DNA of 64,000 nucleotides from Promicromonospora citrea. GTDB lineage: Bacteria > Actinomycetota > Actinomycetes > Actinomycetales > Cellulomonadaceae. The notes under the pieces are model-generated. The model was not told where the DNA came from. It saw only the letters and a list, made by a program, of their open reading frames with translations, and ran no database searches. How positions within the stretch are numbered: the stretch's first letter is position 1; each line of letters begins with the position of its first letter. The translations under genes were made by a program, and so were the position numbers. The stretch lies in contig NZ_JABEMG010000006.1 of NCBI RefSeq assembly GCF_013004695.1, positions 1 to 64,000 on the forward strand, read 5' to 3'. Below are positions 29,220-39,362 of this stretch, in pieces.

Positions 29220-30214
29220 TGCAGCTCGGCGCCGACCACGTGCGGGTCAGGGTGCCCGCCACCAGCGCGAACCTCGGCCCGGGGTACGACGCGCTCGGTC
29301 TCGCCCTCGCGCTGTACGACGAGGTGGAGGTTCGCCTCGTCGCGCGCGACGAGGTGGTCGTCGAGGTCGAGGGTGAAGGAGCGGGTGAGGTCAGCGTGGG
29401 GGAGGACCACCTGGTGGTCCGCGCCCTGCGCCGGACGATGGACCTCGCGGGGGCCGTGCCCACCGGCCTGCACATGACGTGCCACAACGTCATCCCGCAC
29501 GGCAGGGGGCTCGGTTCGTCGTCGGCCGCCGTCGTGGCCGGCATCGTCGCGGCGCGGGCCCTGCTGGCCGACCCGCGGGCGATCGACGCGGCCACGGTGC
29601 TCGCGCTGGCGACCGAGTTCGAGGGGCACCCGGACAACGCGGCGCCCGCGATCCAGGGCGGCGCGACCGTCGCCTGGACCACGGACGCCGGAGCCCGTGC
29701 CGTCGGGCTCGACGTGGACCCGTCCATCGAGGCCACGGTGCTGGTGCCGGACGTGCGGCTGGCCACCGCCCGGGCGCGCGCCGCGCTGCCCGCGCGGGTC
29801 GCCCACGGCGACGCCGCGTTCACCGCCGGCCGGGCGGCGCTCCTCGTCGAGGCCCTGGCCCGGCGGCCGGAGCTCCTGTTCGACGCGACGGAGGACCGGT
29901 TGCACCAGTCCTACCGCGCGGGCGTCCTCGGTGCCTCCAGCGAGCTCCTGCGCGCGCTGCGGGAGGCGGGCGTGCCCGCGACCGTCTCGGGTGCGGGGCC
30001 CACCGTCCTGGTGCTCGCCGGACCGGAGCACCGCGCGCGTCGTGACGAGGTGCTGGCCGACCTGGTGGACGGGGCGGCGGGGTGGCGCAGGCTCAGTCCC
30101 GGCATCGACCTGGCCGGCGCGCGGGCCAGGAGAGTTTCCCGTAACACGGGTGCGCTATCGTCCGGCTCGTCAGGTGCAGCCGGTCGACCGACAGCGGGCC
30201 GTGTCGGCCCATGA
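29219..30214 (+). CDS. thrB: Homoserine kinase
   Basis: 331 residues, GHMP kinase family. N-terminal VPATSANLGPGYDALGLAL; ATP-binding motif PHGRGLGSSSAAVVAGI at about 90-106; C-terminal GVPATVSGAGPTVLVL. Phosphorylates homoserine for ThrC. Starts in the TGATG overlap with thrC. The last about 25 residues (Ser/Gly/Arg-rich) extend past the usual end of the fold. Confidence 0.96.
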   Translation: MQLGADHVRVRVPATSANLGPGYDALGLALALYDEVEVRLVARDEVVVEVEGEGAGEVSVGEDHLVVRALRRTMDLAGAVPTGLHMTCHNVIPHGRGLGSSSAAVVAGIVAARALLADPRAIDAATVLALATEFEGHPDNAAPAIQGGATVAWTTDAGARAVGLDVDPSIEATVLVPDVRLATARARAALPARVAHGDAAFTAGRAALLVEALARRPELLFDATEDRLHQSYRAGVLGASSELLRALREAGVPATVSGAGPTVLVLAGPEHRARRDEVLADLVDGAAGWRRLSPGIDLAGARARRVSRNTGALSSGSSGAAGRPTAGRVGP

Positions 30215-30544
30215 TCTGGGGCAGTGCGGGGTGGTAGTATGCAGTGAACCTTCGGGATTTCACGTCCTGAGCCATGGTGGCGAGAGCCCGGTTCGTCCTC
30301 GGTTCCTCACCGCCTGACCGGCAGGGTTTCGATCCAGTGGACCTCGGCCGCTCATCCGTGCCCGTTGCAGGTCGTCACGCACGGCCACCGCATCTCACGA
30401 GAAGGCAGACATCGCCCCCGTCAGCCGTCGTCGTCGTACCACTGATGCGAGGTTTTCCGCGCTCCGGCCGTCCGCGCCGGGCGCCCACTATCCCGCGGCC
30501 CGCGATCACGCGTCACGCCGCAGTTCGAGGGGGAAGGGTCCTTC
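30215..30544 (+). promoter_or_regulatory. Promoter and long leader of rho
   Basis: 330 bp with no recognisable gene. TAGTAT at 30235-30240 is the best -10 candidate, so the rho message would carry a leader of roughly 300 nt. One open frame through the leader (from 30274) lacks a ribosome site and reads into rho out of frame, so it is not called. Long rho leaders allowing Rho to control its own transcription are known in other bacteria; whether this is one is inference. Confidence 0.4.
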
Positions 30545-32479
30545 GTGACAGACACCACCGATAACGCTCAGGAAGCAGCCGGCCGTACCGCCGGAGCGCT
30601 GAGCAGCATGCGCCTCGCCGAGCTCCAGGCCCTCGCCGGAGACCTGGGCGTGAAGGGCACCTCCAGGATGCGTAAGAGCGACCTCGTGGAGACCATCCGC
30701 GAGAGGACGGGCGGCGCGACGAAGCGTCCGGGCCGTGCCGCCACCACCGCGGAGAAGAAGCCCGCCGAGACGTCCGGCGCCGACAGGAACGGCGTCGACC
30801 TCCCTGCCCGTGCCGAGGCACCGGTCGCCGCCGCCGAGGTCGCCACCTCGGGTGTGCGCGCCGACGCCAACGCCGAGGCGGAGAAGGCCGCCCGCCTGGC
30901 CCAGCTGGCCGAGGCCGTCGCGGCGCCGCGTGAGCAGGGCCGCCGGTCCGGTCGCGGCCAGGGTGCCGCCGACGCGAACGGCGAGAAGACTTCCGACGGC
31001 CGTGGCCAGTCGGGCAACACCCGGGGCTCGCGCAACGGCGAGCGCGGCAACGACCGCAACGCCCGGGGCGAGCGGAACGCCGAGCGCGGTGCGGACCGCA
31101 ACACCAACGACCGCAACGCGGACCGGAACAACGACCGCAACGCCGACCGGAACAACGACACCGACGACGAGCGCGGCTCGCGCCGTCGCCGCGGTCGCGA
31201 CAGGGGCCGGGACCGCAAGCGCGGTCGCGGCCGCCAGGGCCCGGACGTCGCGAGCCTCGAGCAGGTCGACCTGCGCGAGGACGACGTCCTCCTGCCCGTC
31301 GCCGGCATCCTCGACATCCTCGACAACTACGCGTTCGTCCGGACGTCGGGCTACCTGCCGGGCAGCAACGACGTCTACGTGTCGCTGAACCAGGTGAAGA
31401 AGGCCGGCCTGCGGCGCGGCGACGCCGTGACGGGCGCCGTGCGCCAGCCCCGCGAGGGCGAGGAGCCGCCGCAGCAGCAGTCCGGCCGCAACGCCAAGGT
31501 CAACAAGTTCAACGCCCTGGTGCGCCTGGACACGGTCAACGGCATGACGCCGGAGGAGGCGCGCGAGCGCCCCGAGTTCACCAAGCTGACGCCGCTGTAC
31601 CCGCAGGAGCGCCTCCGCCTGGAGAACCCCGAGGCCACGAAGCTGACGCCGCGCGTCATCGACATCGTCGCCCCGATCGGCAAGGGCCAGCGCGGTCTCA
31701 TCGTCGCGCCGCCCAAGGCCGGCAAGACGCTGATGATGCAGCAGATCGCCAACGCGATCACCACCAACAACCCTGAGGTCCACCTCATGGTCGTGCTGGT
31801 GGACGAGCGCCCGGAGGAGGTCACCGACTTCGAGCGCTCGGTCAAGGGCGAGGTCATCTCCTCCACGTTCGACCGCCACGCCGGCGACCACACGCTGGTC
31901 GCCGAGCTCGCGATCGAGCGCGCCAAGCGCCTCGTGGAGCTGGGGCAGGACGTCGTGGTGCTGCTCGACGGCATCACCCGCCTGTCGCGCGCCTACAACC
32001 TGGCCGCGCCGGCGTCGGGCCGCATCCTGTCCGGTGGTGTGGACGCCGCGGCGCTCTACCCGCCCAAGAAGTTCTTCGGTGCCGCTCGCAACATCGAGGA
32101 CGGCGGCTCGCTCACCATCCTCGCGACGGCTCTCGTGGAGACCGGCTCGAAGATGGACGAGGTGATCTTCGAGGAGTTCAAGGGCACCGGCAACATGGAG
32201 CTGCGCCTGTCGCGGTCCCTGGCCGAGAAGCGCATCTTCCCGGCGATCGACGTCAACGGCTCGAGCACCCGGCGCGAGGAGATCCTCATGTCGAAGGACG
32301 AGCTCGCCATCGTCTACAAGCTGCGCCGCGTCATGGGCGCGCTCGACCAGACGCAGGCCGCCGAGCTGCTGCTCAACCAGCTCAAGAAGACCAAGTCCAA
32401 CGTCGAGTTCCTGCTGCACGTGCAGAAGACGACGCCGGGCGGTCTCACCGAGGACGAGAACGTCGGCGAGACGGTCTGA
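30545..32479 (+). CDS. rho: Transcription termination factor Rho
   Basis: 644 residues, much longer than E. coli Rho (419) through an N-terminal insertion. Rho-N helical domain at about 20-55 ([17 protein letters not shown]); then about 170 disordered, Arg/Asn/Asp/Gly-rich residues with RNADRNND repeats and a basic patch [21 protein letters not shown]-binding cold-shock-like domain from about 240 ([20 protein letters not shown]); ATPase with Walker A APPKAGKT at about 390 and [15 protein letters not shown]- and R-loop region ending [12 protein letters not shown]. Hexameric RNA helicase that ends transcription. GTG start after GGAAGG. Confidence 0.98.
   Translation: MTDTTDNAQEAAGRTAGALSSMRLAELQALAGDLGVKGTSRMRKSDLVETIRERTGGATKRPGRAATTAEKKPAETSGADRNGVDLPARAEAPVAAAEVATSGVRADANAEAEKAARLAQLAEAVAAPREQGRRSGRGQGAADANGEKTSDGRGQSGNTRGSRNGERGNDRNARGERNAERGADRNTNDRNADRNNDRNADRNNDTDDERGSRRRRGRDRGRDRKRGRGRQGPDVASLEQVDLREDDVLLPVAGILDILDNYAFVRTSGYLPGSNDVYVSLNQVKKAGLRRGDAVTGAVRQPREGEEPPQQQSGRNAKVNKFNALVRLDTVNGMTPEEARERPEFTKLTPLYPQERLRLENPEATKLTPRVIDIVAPIGKGQRGLIVAPPKAGKTLMMQQIANAITTNNPEVHLMVVLVDERPEEVTDFERSVKGEVISSTFDRHAGDHTLVAELAIERAKRLVELGQDVVVLLDGITRLSRAYNLAAPASGRILSGGVDAAALYPPKKFFGAARNIEDGGSLTILATALVETGSKMDEVIFEEFKGTGNMELRLSRSLAEKRIFPAIDVNGSSTRREEILMSKDELAIVYKLRRVMGALDQTQAAELLLNQLKKTKSNVEFLLHVQKTTPGGLTEDENVGETV
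31106..31153 (+). repeat. Two 24-bp tandem repeats inside the Rho insertion
   Basis: Units at 31106-31129 and 31130-31153 differ at one base and encode the octapeptide NDRNADRN twice; a third copy decays after two codons. Confidence 0.85.
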
Positions 32480-32499
32480 CCGACCCATCTCACACCCCG

Positions 32500-32525
32500 C
32501 CGTGTCGCCCGACCGGGCGACACGG
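32500..32525 (+). terminator. Terminator hairpin after rho
   Basis: Perfect 11-bp stem CCGTGTCGCCC / GGGCGACACGG with 4-nt loop GACC, 20 bp after the rho stop; further pairs extend the base of the stem. Not followed by a T-run. Confidence 0.75.
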
Positions 32526-32608
32526 TGGCAGAATGACTGGCTGGCTCGCTGGTTCACGCGCCTGCGCTTCCGTAGGGCGACCCAGCGGCAATCACACCAA
32601 GGAGCATC

Positions 32609-32824
32609 ATGAAGGCCGGTATCCACCCCGAGTACGTCGTCACCCAGGTCACCTGCACCTGCGGTAACACCTTCACCACGCGCAGCACCGAGACGTCCGG
32701 CAAGATCAGCGCCGACGTCTGCAGCGCCTGCCACCCGTTCTACACGGGCAAGCAGAAGATCATGGACACCGGCGGCCGCGTGGCCCGGTTCCAGGCGCGC
32801 TACGGCAAGAAGGCCGAGAAGTAG
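32609..32824 (+). CDS. rpmE: 50S ribosomal protein L31 (zinc-binding form)
   Basis: 71 residues, full length for type A L31. [19 protein letters not shown] starts the protein; Cys16, Cys18, Cys38 and Cys41 form the zinc site, so this is the C+ form, normally used when zinc is sufficient. Forms bridge B1b between the subunits. ATG preceded by AAGGAG. Flanked by hairpins on both sides, so it is probably a single-gene unit between rho and prfA, its usual place. Confidence 0.98.
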   Translation: MKAGIHPEYVVTQVTCTCGNTFTTRSTETSGKISADVCSACHPFYTGKQKIMDTGGRVARFQARYGKKAEK

Positions 32825-32832
32825 CGACCCTG

Positions 32833-32895
32833 CAGCGCCGGTGGTCCGGCCCGACAACCTCTCCAGGGGCAGTCGGGCACGGACCACCGGCGCTG
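32833..32895 (+). terminator. Long hairpin between rpmE and prfA
   Basis: Outer arms 32833-32848 and 32880-32895 pair perfectly over 16 bp (CAGCGCCGGTGGTCCG on the left); inner arms GCCCGAC at 32849-32855 and GTCGGGC at 32872-32878 continue the stem for 7 bp with a single bulged A. Begins 9 bp after the rpmE stop. Likely transcription terminator or 3'-end stabiliser. Confidence 0.75.
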
Positions 32896-32948
32896 TCGTC
32901 TGTCCGGCCGACCCCCGCTCAGTCCCTGCCCAGCCCTGTGGAGTAACC

Positions 32949-34037
32949 GTGACCGAAGCCTTCGCCGCCGTCGGGCCGCTGCTGAGCGAGCACGCCGAGA
33001 TCGAGGCGGCGCTGGCCGACCCGGCCGTGCACGCCGACGCGGGCCGTGCCCGCACCCTCGGCCGCCGGTACGCCGAGCTCAACCAGGTGGTCGGCGCGTA
33101 CCGCGCCTGGCAGCAGGCGCACGACGACGCCGAGGCCGCCGCGGAGCTGGCCGCGGAGGACGCGTCGTTCGCCGAGGAGCTCCCGGTCCTGCGCGAGGCG
33201 GAGGCGGCCGCGGAGGAGAAGCTGCGCCGCGTGCTCGTCCCGCGCGACCCGGACGACGGCCGCGACGTCATCCTCGAGATCAAGGCGGGCGAGGGCGGCG
33301 AGGAGTCGGCGCTCTTCGCCGGCGACCTGCTACGCATGTACCTGCGCTACGCCGAGCAGCGCGGCTGGTCGACGCAGCTCCTCGAGGCCACGGAGTCGGA
33401 CCTCGGCGGCTACAAGGACGTGCAGGTCGCCGTGAAGGCACGCGACGTGCAGGGCCCCGAGGACGGCGTCTGGCACAGCCTCAAGTACGAGGGCGGCGTG
33501 CACCGCGTGCAGCGCGTGCCCGTCACGGAGTCGCAGGGCCGCATCCACACGTCGGCGGCGGGCGTGCTGGTCTTCCCCGAGGTCGACGACCCGGGTGAGC
33601 TGCAGATCGACCCGAATGACCTGCGGATCGACGTCTACCGCTCGTCGGGCCCCGGCGGGCAGTCGGTCAACACGACGGACTCGGCCGTGCGGATCACGCA
33701 CCTGCCCACCGGCATCGTCGTCTCGATGCAGAACGAGAAGTCGCAGCTGCAGAACCGCGAGCAGGCGATGCGCGTGCTCCGCGCCCGCCTCCTGGCGGCG
33801 CAGCAGGAGGCCGCCGCCGCGGAGAACGCCGAGCTGCGCCGGTCCCAGGTGCGCACCGTCGACCGGTCCGAGCGCATCCGGACGTACAACTTCCCGGAGA
33901 ACCGGATCGCGGACCACCGCACCGGCTACAAGGCCTACAACCTGGACCAGGTGCTCGACGGCGACCTCGGCCCGGTGGTGCGGTCCGCGATCGAGGCCGA
34001 CGAGGCCGCGCGCCTCGCCGACGCATCCGGTGCCTGA
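32949..34037 (+). CDS. prfA: Peptide chain release factor 1
   Basis: 362 residues, normal RF1 length. Codon-recognition tripeptide PVT in [17 protein letters not shown] marks RF1 (UAA/UAG); the peptidyl-tRNA hydrolysis motif GGQ is in [18 protein letters not shown]-terminal [19 protein letters not shown] is family-typical. GTG start chosen at VTEAFAAVG because GGAG lies 7 nt upstream; an earlier in-frame GTG would add about 36 unconserved residues encoded by the hairpin. Methylation of its GGQ Gln is the job of the next gene. Confidence 0.97.
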   Translation: MTEAFAAVGPLLSEHAEIEAALADPAVHADAGRARTLGRRYAELNQVVGAYRAWQQAHDDAEAAAELAAEDASFAEELPVLREAEAAAEEKLRRVLVPRDPDDGRDVILEIKAGEGGEESALFAGDLLRMYLRYAEQRGWSTQLLEATESDLGGYKDVQVAVKARDVQGPEDGVWHSLKYEGGVHRVQRVPVTESQGRIHTSAAGVLVFPEVDDPGELQIDPNDLRIDVYRSSGPGGQSVNTTDSAVRITHLPTGIVVSMQNEKSQLQNREQAMRVLRARLLAAQQEAAAAENAELRRSQVRTVDRSERIRTYNFPENRIADHRTGYKAYNLDQVLDGDLGPVVRSAIEADEAARLADASGA

Positions 34038-34971
34038 GGGGCCCGCACGCGGCACGGCCGCGACGCCGCTGCTCGCGCGGGCCCAGGCCGAGCTCGCGAC
34101 CGGGGGCGTGCCGTCGCCGCGGCCCGACGCCGAGACGCTGCTCGCCCACGTGCTCGGCGTCGACCGCTCCGAGCTGCTCCGGCGGACGCTGCTCGGGCAC
34201 GACGTGCCGCCCGAGGCGGTGCGCGTGTTCGAGGCCCTGGTGGCTCGCCGCGCCGCGCGCGAGCCGCTGCAGCACCTCACCGGCCGTGCCGCCTTCCGGC
34301 ACCTCGAGCTCGCGGTGGGTCCGGGCGTGTTCGTGCCGCGCCCGGAGACCGAGCAGGTGGCGCAGGTCGCCGTCGACGAGGCGGTGCGGGTCGCCGCCGC
34401 ACGGGACGACGCCGGTGCGGTCGTCGTGGACCTGTGCACCGGGTCGGGCGCGATCGCGCTCGCCGTGGCGACCGAGGTGCCGCGCGCGCGCGTGCACGCC
34501 GTGGAGCTCGACCGGGACGCGCACGCGTGGGCGGAGCGCAACGTGACGGCCGTGAGCGACGGCGCCCCCGCGCCCGTCGTCCACCTCGTCCGGGGCGACG
34601 CGCGCACCGCGCTGCGCGACCTCGACGGGACGGCCGACGTCGTGGTCTCCAACCCGCCGTACGTCCCGCCGGACGCCGTGCCGACCGATCCGGAGGTCGC
34701 CGGGCACGACCCCGCCGTCGCGCTGTACGGTCTGGGCCCCGACGGGCTCGAGGTGCCGCGGGGCGTCACCGCCGCGGCCGCGCGCCTGCTGCGGGCGGGC
34801 GGTCTCTACGTCATGGAGCACGCCGAGGTGCAGGCGGCGGCGGCCCGCGCGATGGTCGCGGCGGTGCGGGACGAGGACGGCCTGCCCGTCTTCGCCGGGC
34901 CGGAGACCCGCACCGACCTCACGGGAAGGCCCCGGATGGTCGTCGCGCGCCGCCGAGGGCCCGAAGCGTGA
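34030..34971 (+). CDS. prmC: Release factor glutamine methyltransferase PrmC
   Basis: 313 residues. N-terminal helical RF-binding domain ([20 protein letters not shown]), then class I methyltransferase fold: [16 protein letters not shown] (SAM loop) and the catalytic NPPY in [14 protein letters not shown]. Methylates Gln of the GGQ motif of release factors. GTG at 34030 overlaps the prfA stop by 8 bp; the family signature starts soon after, so a much later start is unlikely. Confidence 0.95.
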   Translation: MPEGPARGTAATPLLARAQAELATGGVPSPRPDAETLLAHVLGVDRSELLRRTLLGHDVPPEAVRVFEALVARRAAREPLQHLTGRAAFRHLELAVGPGVFVPRPETEQVAQVAVDEAVRVAAARDDAGAVVVDLCTGSGAIALAVATEVPRARVHAVELDRDAHAWAERNVTAVSDGAPAPVVHLVRGDARTALRDLDGTADVVVSNPPYVPPDAVPTDPEVAGHDPAVALYGLGPDGLEVPRGVTAAAARLLRAGGLYVMEHAEVQAAAARAMVAAVRDEDGLPVFAGPETRTDLTGRPRMVVARRRGPEA

Positions 34972-34984
34972 AAGACTGGTCCGC

Positions 34985-35719
34985 GTGAGTGTGCCTGTGC
35001 AGCCTGTGCTCGACGCCACCGACCCCCAGACCTGGGGCCCCGCGATCGACGAGGCGGTGAATGCGATCTCCCGTGGCGGGCTCGTGGTGCTGCCCACCGA
35101 CACCGTGTACGGCATCGGCGCCGACGCCTTCGACAAGGAGGCCGTCGCGGCGCTGCTCGCGGCCAAGGGCCGCGGGCGCCAGATGCCGCCGCCGGTCCTG
35201 GTGGGCGACGTCGCCACGCTCGACGGACTGGCCACCGACGTGCCGGAGGACGCCCGCCGGCTCGTCGAGGAGTTCTGGCCGGGTGGGTTCACCGTGATCC
35301 TGCGCGCGCAGCCGTCGCTGCAGTGGGACCTCGGCGACACCGGTGGCACCGTCGCGCTGCGCATGCCGGACCACCCGGCCGCGCTCGCGCTGCTCAAGCG
35401 GACCGGCCCGCTCGCGGTCTCGAGCGCGAACAGGTCCGGCAGCCCGGCGGCGCAGGACGTCGCCGACGCACGGCGCCAGCTCGGCGAGTCGGTGGCGATC
35501 TACCTGGACGGCGGTCAGGCACCGGGCGGCGTCGCCTCGACGATCGTCGACGCCACGGGCCCGGCGCTGCGGGTCGTGCGCGAGGGCGCCGTCCCGCTCG
35601 AGGAGCTGCGCCGCGTCGCCGACGTCGAGGGCCTCGACGACCCGCCCGCCGGCCGGATGGCCGAGCAGCCCGCCGAGCAGACCGGGCCCGCGGCGGGTGA
35701 CCCGGAGGACGACGAGTGA
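34985..35719 (+). CDS. tsaC: L-threonylcarbamoyladenylate synthase (Sua5/YciO/YrdC)
   Basis: 244 residues. YrdC fold with GGLVVLPTDTVYGIGADA and KGRGRQMPPPVLV (the ATP/bicarbonate/threonine pocket) plus TGPLAVSSANRSG. Makes threonylcarbamoyl-AMP from threonine, bicarbonate and ATP for t6A37 of ANN-decoding tRNAs. About 35 acidic, Pro-rich residues follow the domain; no complete Sua5 domain is present. GTG start 13 bp after prmC; its stop overlaps the next gene's GTG by 4 bp. Confidence 0.94.
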   Translation: MSVPVQPVLDATDPQTWGPAIDEAVNAISRGGLVVLPTDTVYGIGADAFDKEAVAALLAAKGRGRQMPPPVLVGDVATLDGLATDVPEDARRLVEEFWPGGFTVILRAQPSLQWDLGDTGGTVALRMPDHPAALALLKRTGPLAVSSANRSGSPAAQDVADARRQLGESVAIYLDGGQAPGGVASTIVDATGPALRVVREGAVPLEELRRVADVEGLDDPPAGRMAEQPAEQTGPAAGDPEDDE

Positions 35720-36942
35720 GGGTGTACCTGCTCCTGATGCTCGTGGCCGCCGCGGTCACGTTCCTGACCACGCCCTTCGCCCGCTGGGTGGCCCTGAAGA
35801 CCTCCGCCATCTCCGCGGTGCGCGCCCGCGACGTGCACCTCGTCCCGACGCCGCGGCTCGGCGGCCTCGCCATGCTGATCGGGCTCGTCGTCGCGGTGCT
35901 GCTGGCATCGCAGATGCCGTTCCTGTCCGGCGTGTTCGAGCCGGGCGAGGTGTCGCAGGTGTGGGGCATCGTCGGCGGGGCCGCGATCGTGTGCGCGCTG
36001 GGCTGGGCCGACGACAAGTGGGACCTCGACTGGGTCACCAAGCTCGCGGGCCAGGTGCTCGCCGCGGGTTTCATGGCCCTGCAGGGCGTCCAGCTCATCA
36101 CGCTGCCGATCGCGGGCACGACGATCCCGTCGTCGCGGATGTCGCTCGTCGCGACCGTCCTCGTCGTCGTGGTCGCGATGAACGCCGTGAACTTCGTCGA
36201 CGGGCTCGACGGCCTGGCCGCCGGCCTCATCGCCATCGGCGGCAGCGCGTTCTTCCTCTACACCTACCGGCTGACCGCCGAGGCGACGCCGGACGACTAC
36301 GCGAGCCTCGCCTCGCTGGTGCTCGCCGCCCTCGTGGGCGTCTGCGTCGGCTTCCTGCCGCACAACTTCTTCCCGTCGCGCATCTTCATGGGCGACGCCG
36401 GGTCGATGCTCATCGGTCTGGTGTTCGCCGGTGCGGCGATCACCGTGACCGGCAACGTGCAGCCGGACGTCATGACGGGGGCCCAGTCGCTGCCCGCCTT
36501 CATCACCCTGCTGCTGCCCGTCGCGGTGCTCATGCTCCCGCTGCTGGACATGGGGCTGGCCGTCGTCCGGCGGCTCGCGGCCGGCAAGTCACCGATGGCC
36601 CCCGACCGCATGCACCTGCACCACCGGATGATGGCCCTCGGCCACTCGCACCGTCGCGCCGTGGTGATCCTCTACGTCTGGACCGCGGTGTTCGCGTTCA
36701 GCGCCGCGGCCCTGGTGGTCTGGGACTGGGAGGTCGTGCTCGTCTGGACCGGGGTGTTCGCCGTGCTCTCGCTGCTGGCCACTCTCGGCCCGCTGCGCCA
36801 CCGCGGCCGCTTCCTCGACGACGACGTCGCGCTGTCGGGCCAGGTGCCCGCCGTCGCCGTCGAGCAGGCCGTCGAGCTGTCGGCGCCCGGCGAGCCCGTG
36901 ACCGTGCAGAGCGCACCCACCCCCAAGGAGACCGTCGAATGA
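35716..36942 (+). CDS. wecA: MraY/WecA-family polyprenyl-phosphate sugar-1-phosphate transferase
   Basis: 408 residues, about eleven helices. Family motifs on cytosolic loops: ALGWADDKWDLDWVTK (Asp pair for Mg2+), AMNAVNFVDGLDGLAAG, and the His-rich MHLHHRMMALGHSHRRAV. In actinobacteria the homologue transfers GlcNAc-1-phosphate to decaprenyl phosphate, the first step of arabinogalactan or related cell-wall polymer linkage; the exact polymer here is not known. Coupled by GTGA overlap to tsaC and by ATGA overlap to the next gene. A 60-residue hydrophilic tail is present. Confidence 0.9.
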   Translation: MRVYLLLMLVAAAVTFLTTPFARWVALKTSAISAVRARDVHLVPTPRLGGLAMLIGLVVAVLLASQMPFLSGVFEPGEVSQVWGIVGGAAIVCALGWADDKWDLDWVTKLAGQVLAAGFMALQGVQLITLPIAGTTIPSSRMSLVATVLVVVVAMNAVNFVDGLDGLAAGLIAIGGSAFFLYTYRLTAEATPDDYASLASLVLAALVGVCVGFLPHNFFPSRIFMGDAGSMLIGLVFAGAAITVTGNVQPDVMTGAQSLPAFITLLLPVAVLMLPLLDMGLAVVRRLAAGKSPMAPDRMHLHHRMMALGHSHRRAVVILYVWTAVFAFSAAALVVWDWEVVLVWTGVFAVLSLLATLGPLRHRGRFLDDDVALSGQVPAVAVEQAVELSAPGEPVTVQSAPTPKETVE

Positions 36943-37388
36943 CCGAGCAGGTACCCCCCGCCCCCCACGCCGCGCGCGGAGCGGAGCAGGCGATGCTGCG
37001 CACCGCCCTGCGGGACAGCCTCGTCCTGGTGGCAGGCCTCGCCGTCCTCGGCTCGGCGGCGGGGCTGCTGATCGCCGGCGTGCCGGGCCTGTGGGGCGCG
37101 CTGATCGGCGCGGCGCTGGCCGCGTTCTTCTGCGGCGCCACCGTGCTGTCGATGCTGTGGACGGTCGGCAAGGGCGCCGTCACGATGGGCGCCGTCGTCA
37201 TGGGCGGCTGGATCGCCAAGATGGTCGTGCTGATCGTCGTCATGGCGGTGATCACGCAGTTCGACTTCTTCGACCGCGTGGTGCTGTTCGTCGTGCTCCT
37301 GCTGGGCGCCGTCGGGTCCGCCCTGCTCGACTACCGCGCTGTCCGCAATGCCCGGATCACGTATGTCGATCCGGATGCGGGATCCTGA
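36939..37388 (+). CDS. atpI: AtpI-like membrane protein upstream of ATP synthase
   Basis: 149 residues with four hydrophobic helices (LVLVAGLAVLGSAAGLLIAG; LWGALIGAALAAFFCGATVL; VMGGWIAKMVVLIVVMAVI; VVLFVVLLLGAVGSALLDY). Position directly before atpB and topology fit the poorly conserved AtpI-type protein of actinobacterial atp operons, proposed to help c-ring assembly or Mg2+ supply. Naming rests on topology and place, not on strong motifs. ATG overlaps the wecA-like stop by 4 bp. Confidence 0.75.
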   Translation: MTEQVPPAPHAARGAEQAMLRTALRDSLVLVAGLAVLGSAAGLLIAGVPGLWGALIGAALAAFFCGATVLSMLWTVGKGAVTMGAVVMGGWIAKMVVLIVVMAVITQFDFFDRVVLFVVLLLGAVGSALLDYRAVRNARITYVDPDAGS

Positions 37389-37485
37389 GGCGCGCCGCAC
37401 GGGCGTCCGCAGGGTCGCCGCGAGGTTGCGCAATAAGTCACAAGGGGCCGCGCCATGCCGTTCCGCGGCAAGATTCACACCGCGG

Positions 37486-37504
37486 ATAGGTTAGGCTTAC
37501 GACG
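37486..37504 (+). promoter_or_regulatory. DtxR/IdeR-like half-site or -10 region before atpB
   Basis: ATAGGTTAGGCTTACGACG matches the DtxR/IdeR 19-mer consensus (TTAGGTTAGGCTAACCTAA) at 13 positions, all of the left half except the first base. The same bases contain -10-like hexamers TAGGTT and TAGGCT, so it may simply be the atp promoter. Confidence 0.25.
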
Positions 37505-37555
37505 AATCCATGACGGCCAGGCCCGATGGCGCGCCCGTTCCGCCCCGTTGCGGTG

Positions 37556-38419
37556 ATGCGCGCCGGGCCTAATGACCACCTGGGAGTCCTTCTGTCCACG
37601 TATGCGACGTCCGCCATCCTCGCCGCCGCTGGAGGCCACGAGGGTGAGGGCGGCTTCCACACGCCGTCGATCGCCGACTTCTTCCCGTCGGGAATCCTCT
37701 TCGAGGGCACCATCTTCCAGATCGACCGCATCTGGATCATCCGCATCGTCGCCACGCTCGTGCTGCTGTCGGTCTTCGTGATCGCCGCGCGCCGGGCGAA
37801 GGTGGTGCCGGGTCGTTTCCAGGCGGGGGTCGAGTTCCTGCTCGGCTTCGTCCGGGTGCAGATCGCGGAGGAGATCCTGGGCAAGGAGAACGCCCGGCGG
37901 TTCGTCCCGATGCTCACGACGATCTTCCTGACCATCCTTGCGTTCAACGTGACGAGCGTGATCCCCGGCCTGAACCTGGCCGGGACGTCGCGCATCGGCG
38001 TGCCGCTGCTGCTCGCGCTCTGGGTGTTCGTCACCTACTGGGCCGTCGGCATCCGCAAGCACGGTCTGGGCGGGTACCTCAAGGCGAACCTGTTCCCGCC
38101 CGGGGTCCCGTGGCCGATCTACTTCATCCTGACGCCGATCGAGCTGCTCCAGCTGGTGATCATCCGGCCGGGCTCGCTCGCGGTCCGACTCGTCGCCAAC
38201 ATGGTGGCCGGGCACATCATGCTCGTGCTCTGCTTCGCGGCGACCCAGTTCTTCCTGATCGACTCGGCAGGCAGCGGCCTGATGGCGTTCGGCGTGCTCA
38301 CGCTCCCGGCCGGCATCTTCGTGACGCTGTTCGAGCTCCTGGTCGCGTTCCTGCAGGCGTACATCTTCGCGCTGCTGGCCGCGGTCTACATCAACATGTC
38401 GCTGGAGGAGGAGCACTGA
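37556..38419 (+). CDS. atpB: ATP synthase F0 subunit a
   Basis: 287 residues from ATG 37556. Six helices; essential Arg lies in the ELLQLVIIRPGSLAVRLVANMVAGH segment, with LLVAFLQAYIFALLAAVYI as the last helix. Forms the proton half-channels against the c-ring. The start is uncertain: this ATG has no ribosome site, whereas an in-frame CTG at 37592 follows GGGAG by 5 nt and would give a protein starting at STYATSAILAAAGG, closer to the expected N-terminus. First gene of atpBEFHAGDC. Confidence 0.9.
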   Translation: MRAGPNDHLGVLLSTYATSAILAAAGGHEGEGGFHTPSIADFFPSGILFEGTIFQIDRIWIIRIVATLVLLSVFVIAARRAKVVPGRFQAGVEFLLGFVRVQIAEEILGKENARRFVPMLTTIFLTILAFNVTSVIPGLNLAGTSRIGVPLLLALWVFVTYWAVGIRKHGLGGYLKANLFPPGVPWPIYFILTPIELLQLVIIRPGSLAVRLVANMVAGHIMLVLCFAATQFFLIDSAGSGLMAFGVLTLPAGIFVTLFELLVAFLQAYIFALLAAVYINMSLEEEH

Positions 38420-38451
38420 CGGTGCTCGCTCCTCCGGGCGGCGCTGCATAG

Positions 38452-39361
<910 letters not shown>

Positions 39362-39362
<1 letters not shown>

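Noticed and set aside
30274-30564. Possible small protein in the rho leader
   Set aside because: No ribosome site, no recognisable motif, and it overlaps the rho start out of frame.
37572-37781. Overlapping open frame at the start of atpB beginning at ATG 37572
   Set aside because: It is out of frame with atpB and Arg/Ser-rich shadow sequence without motifs.
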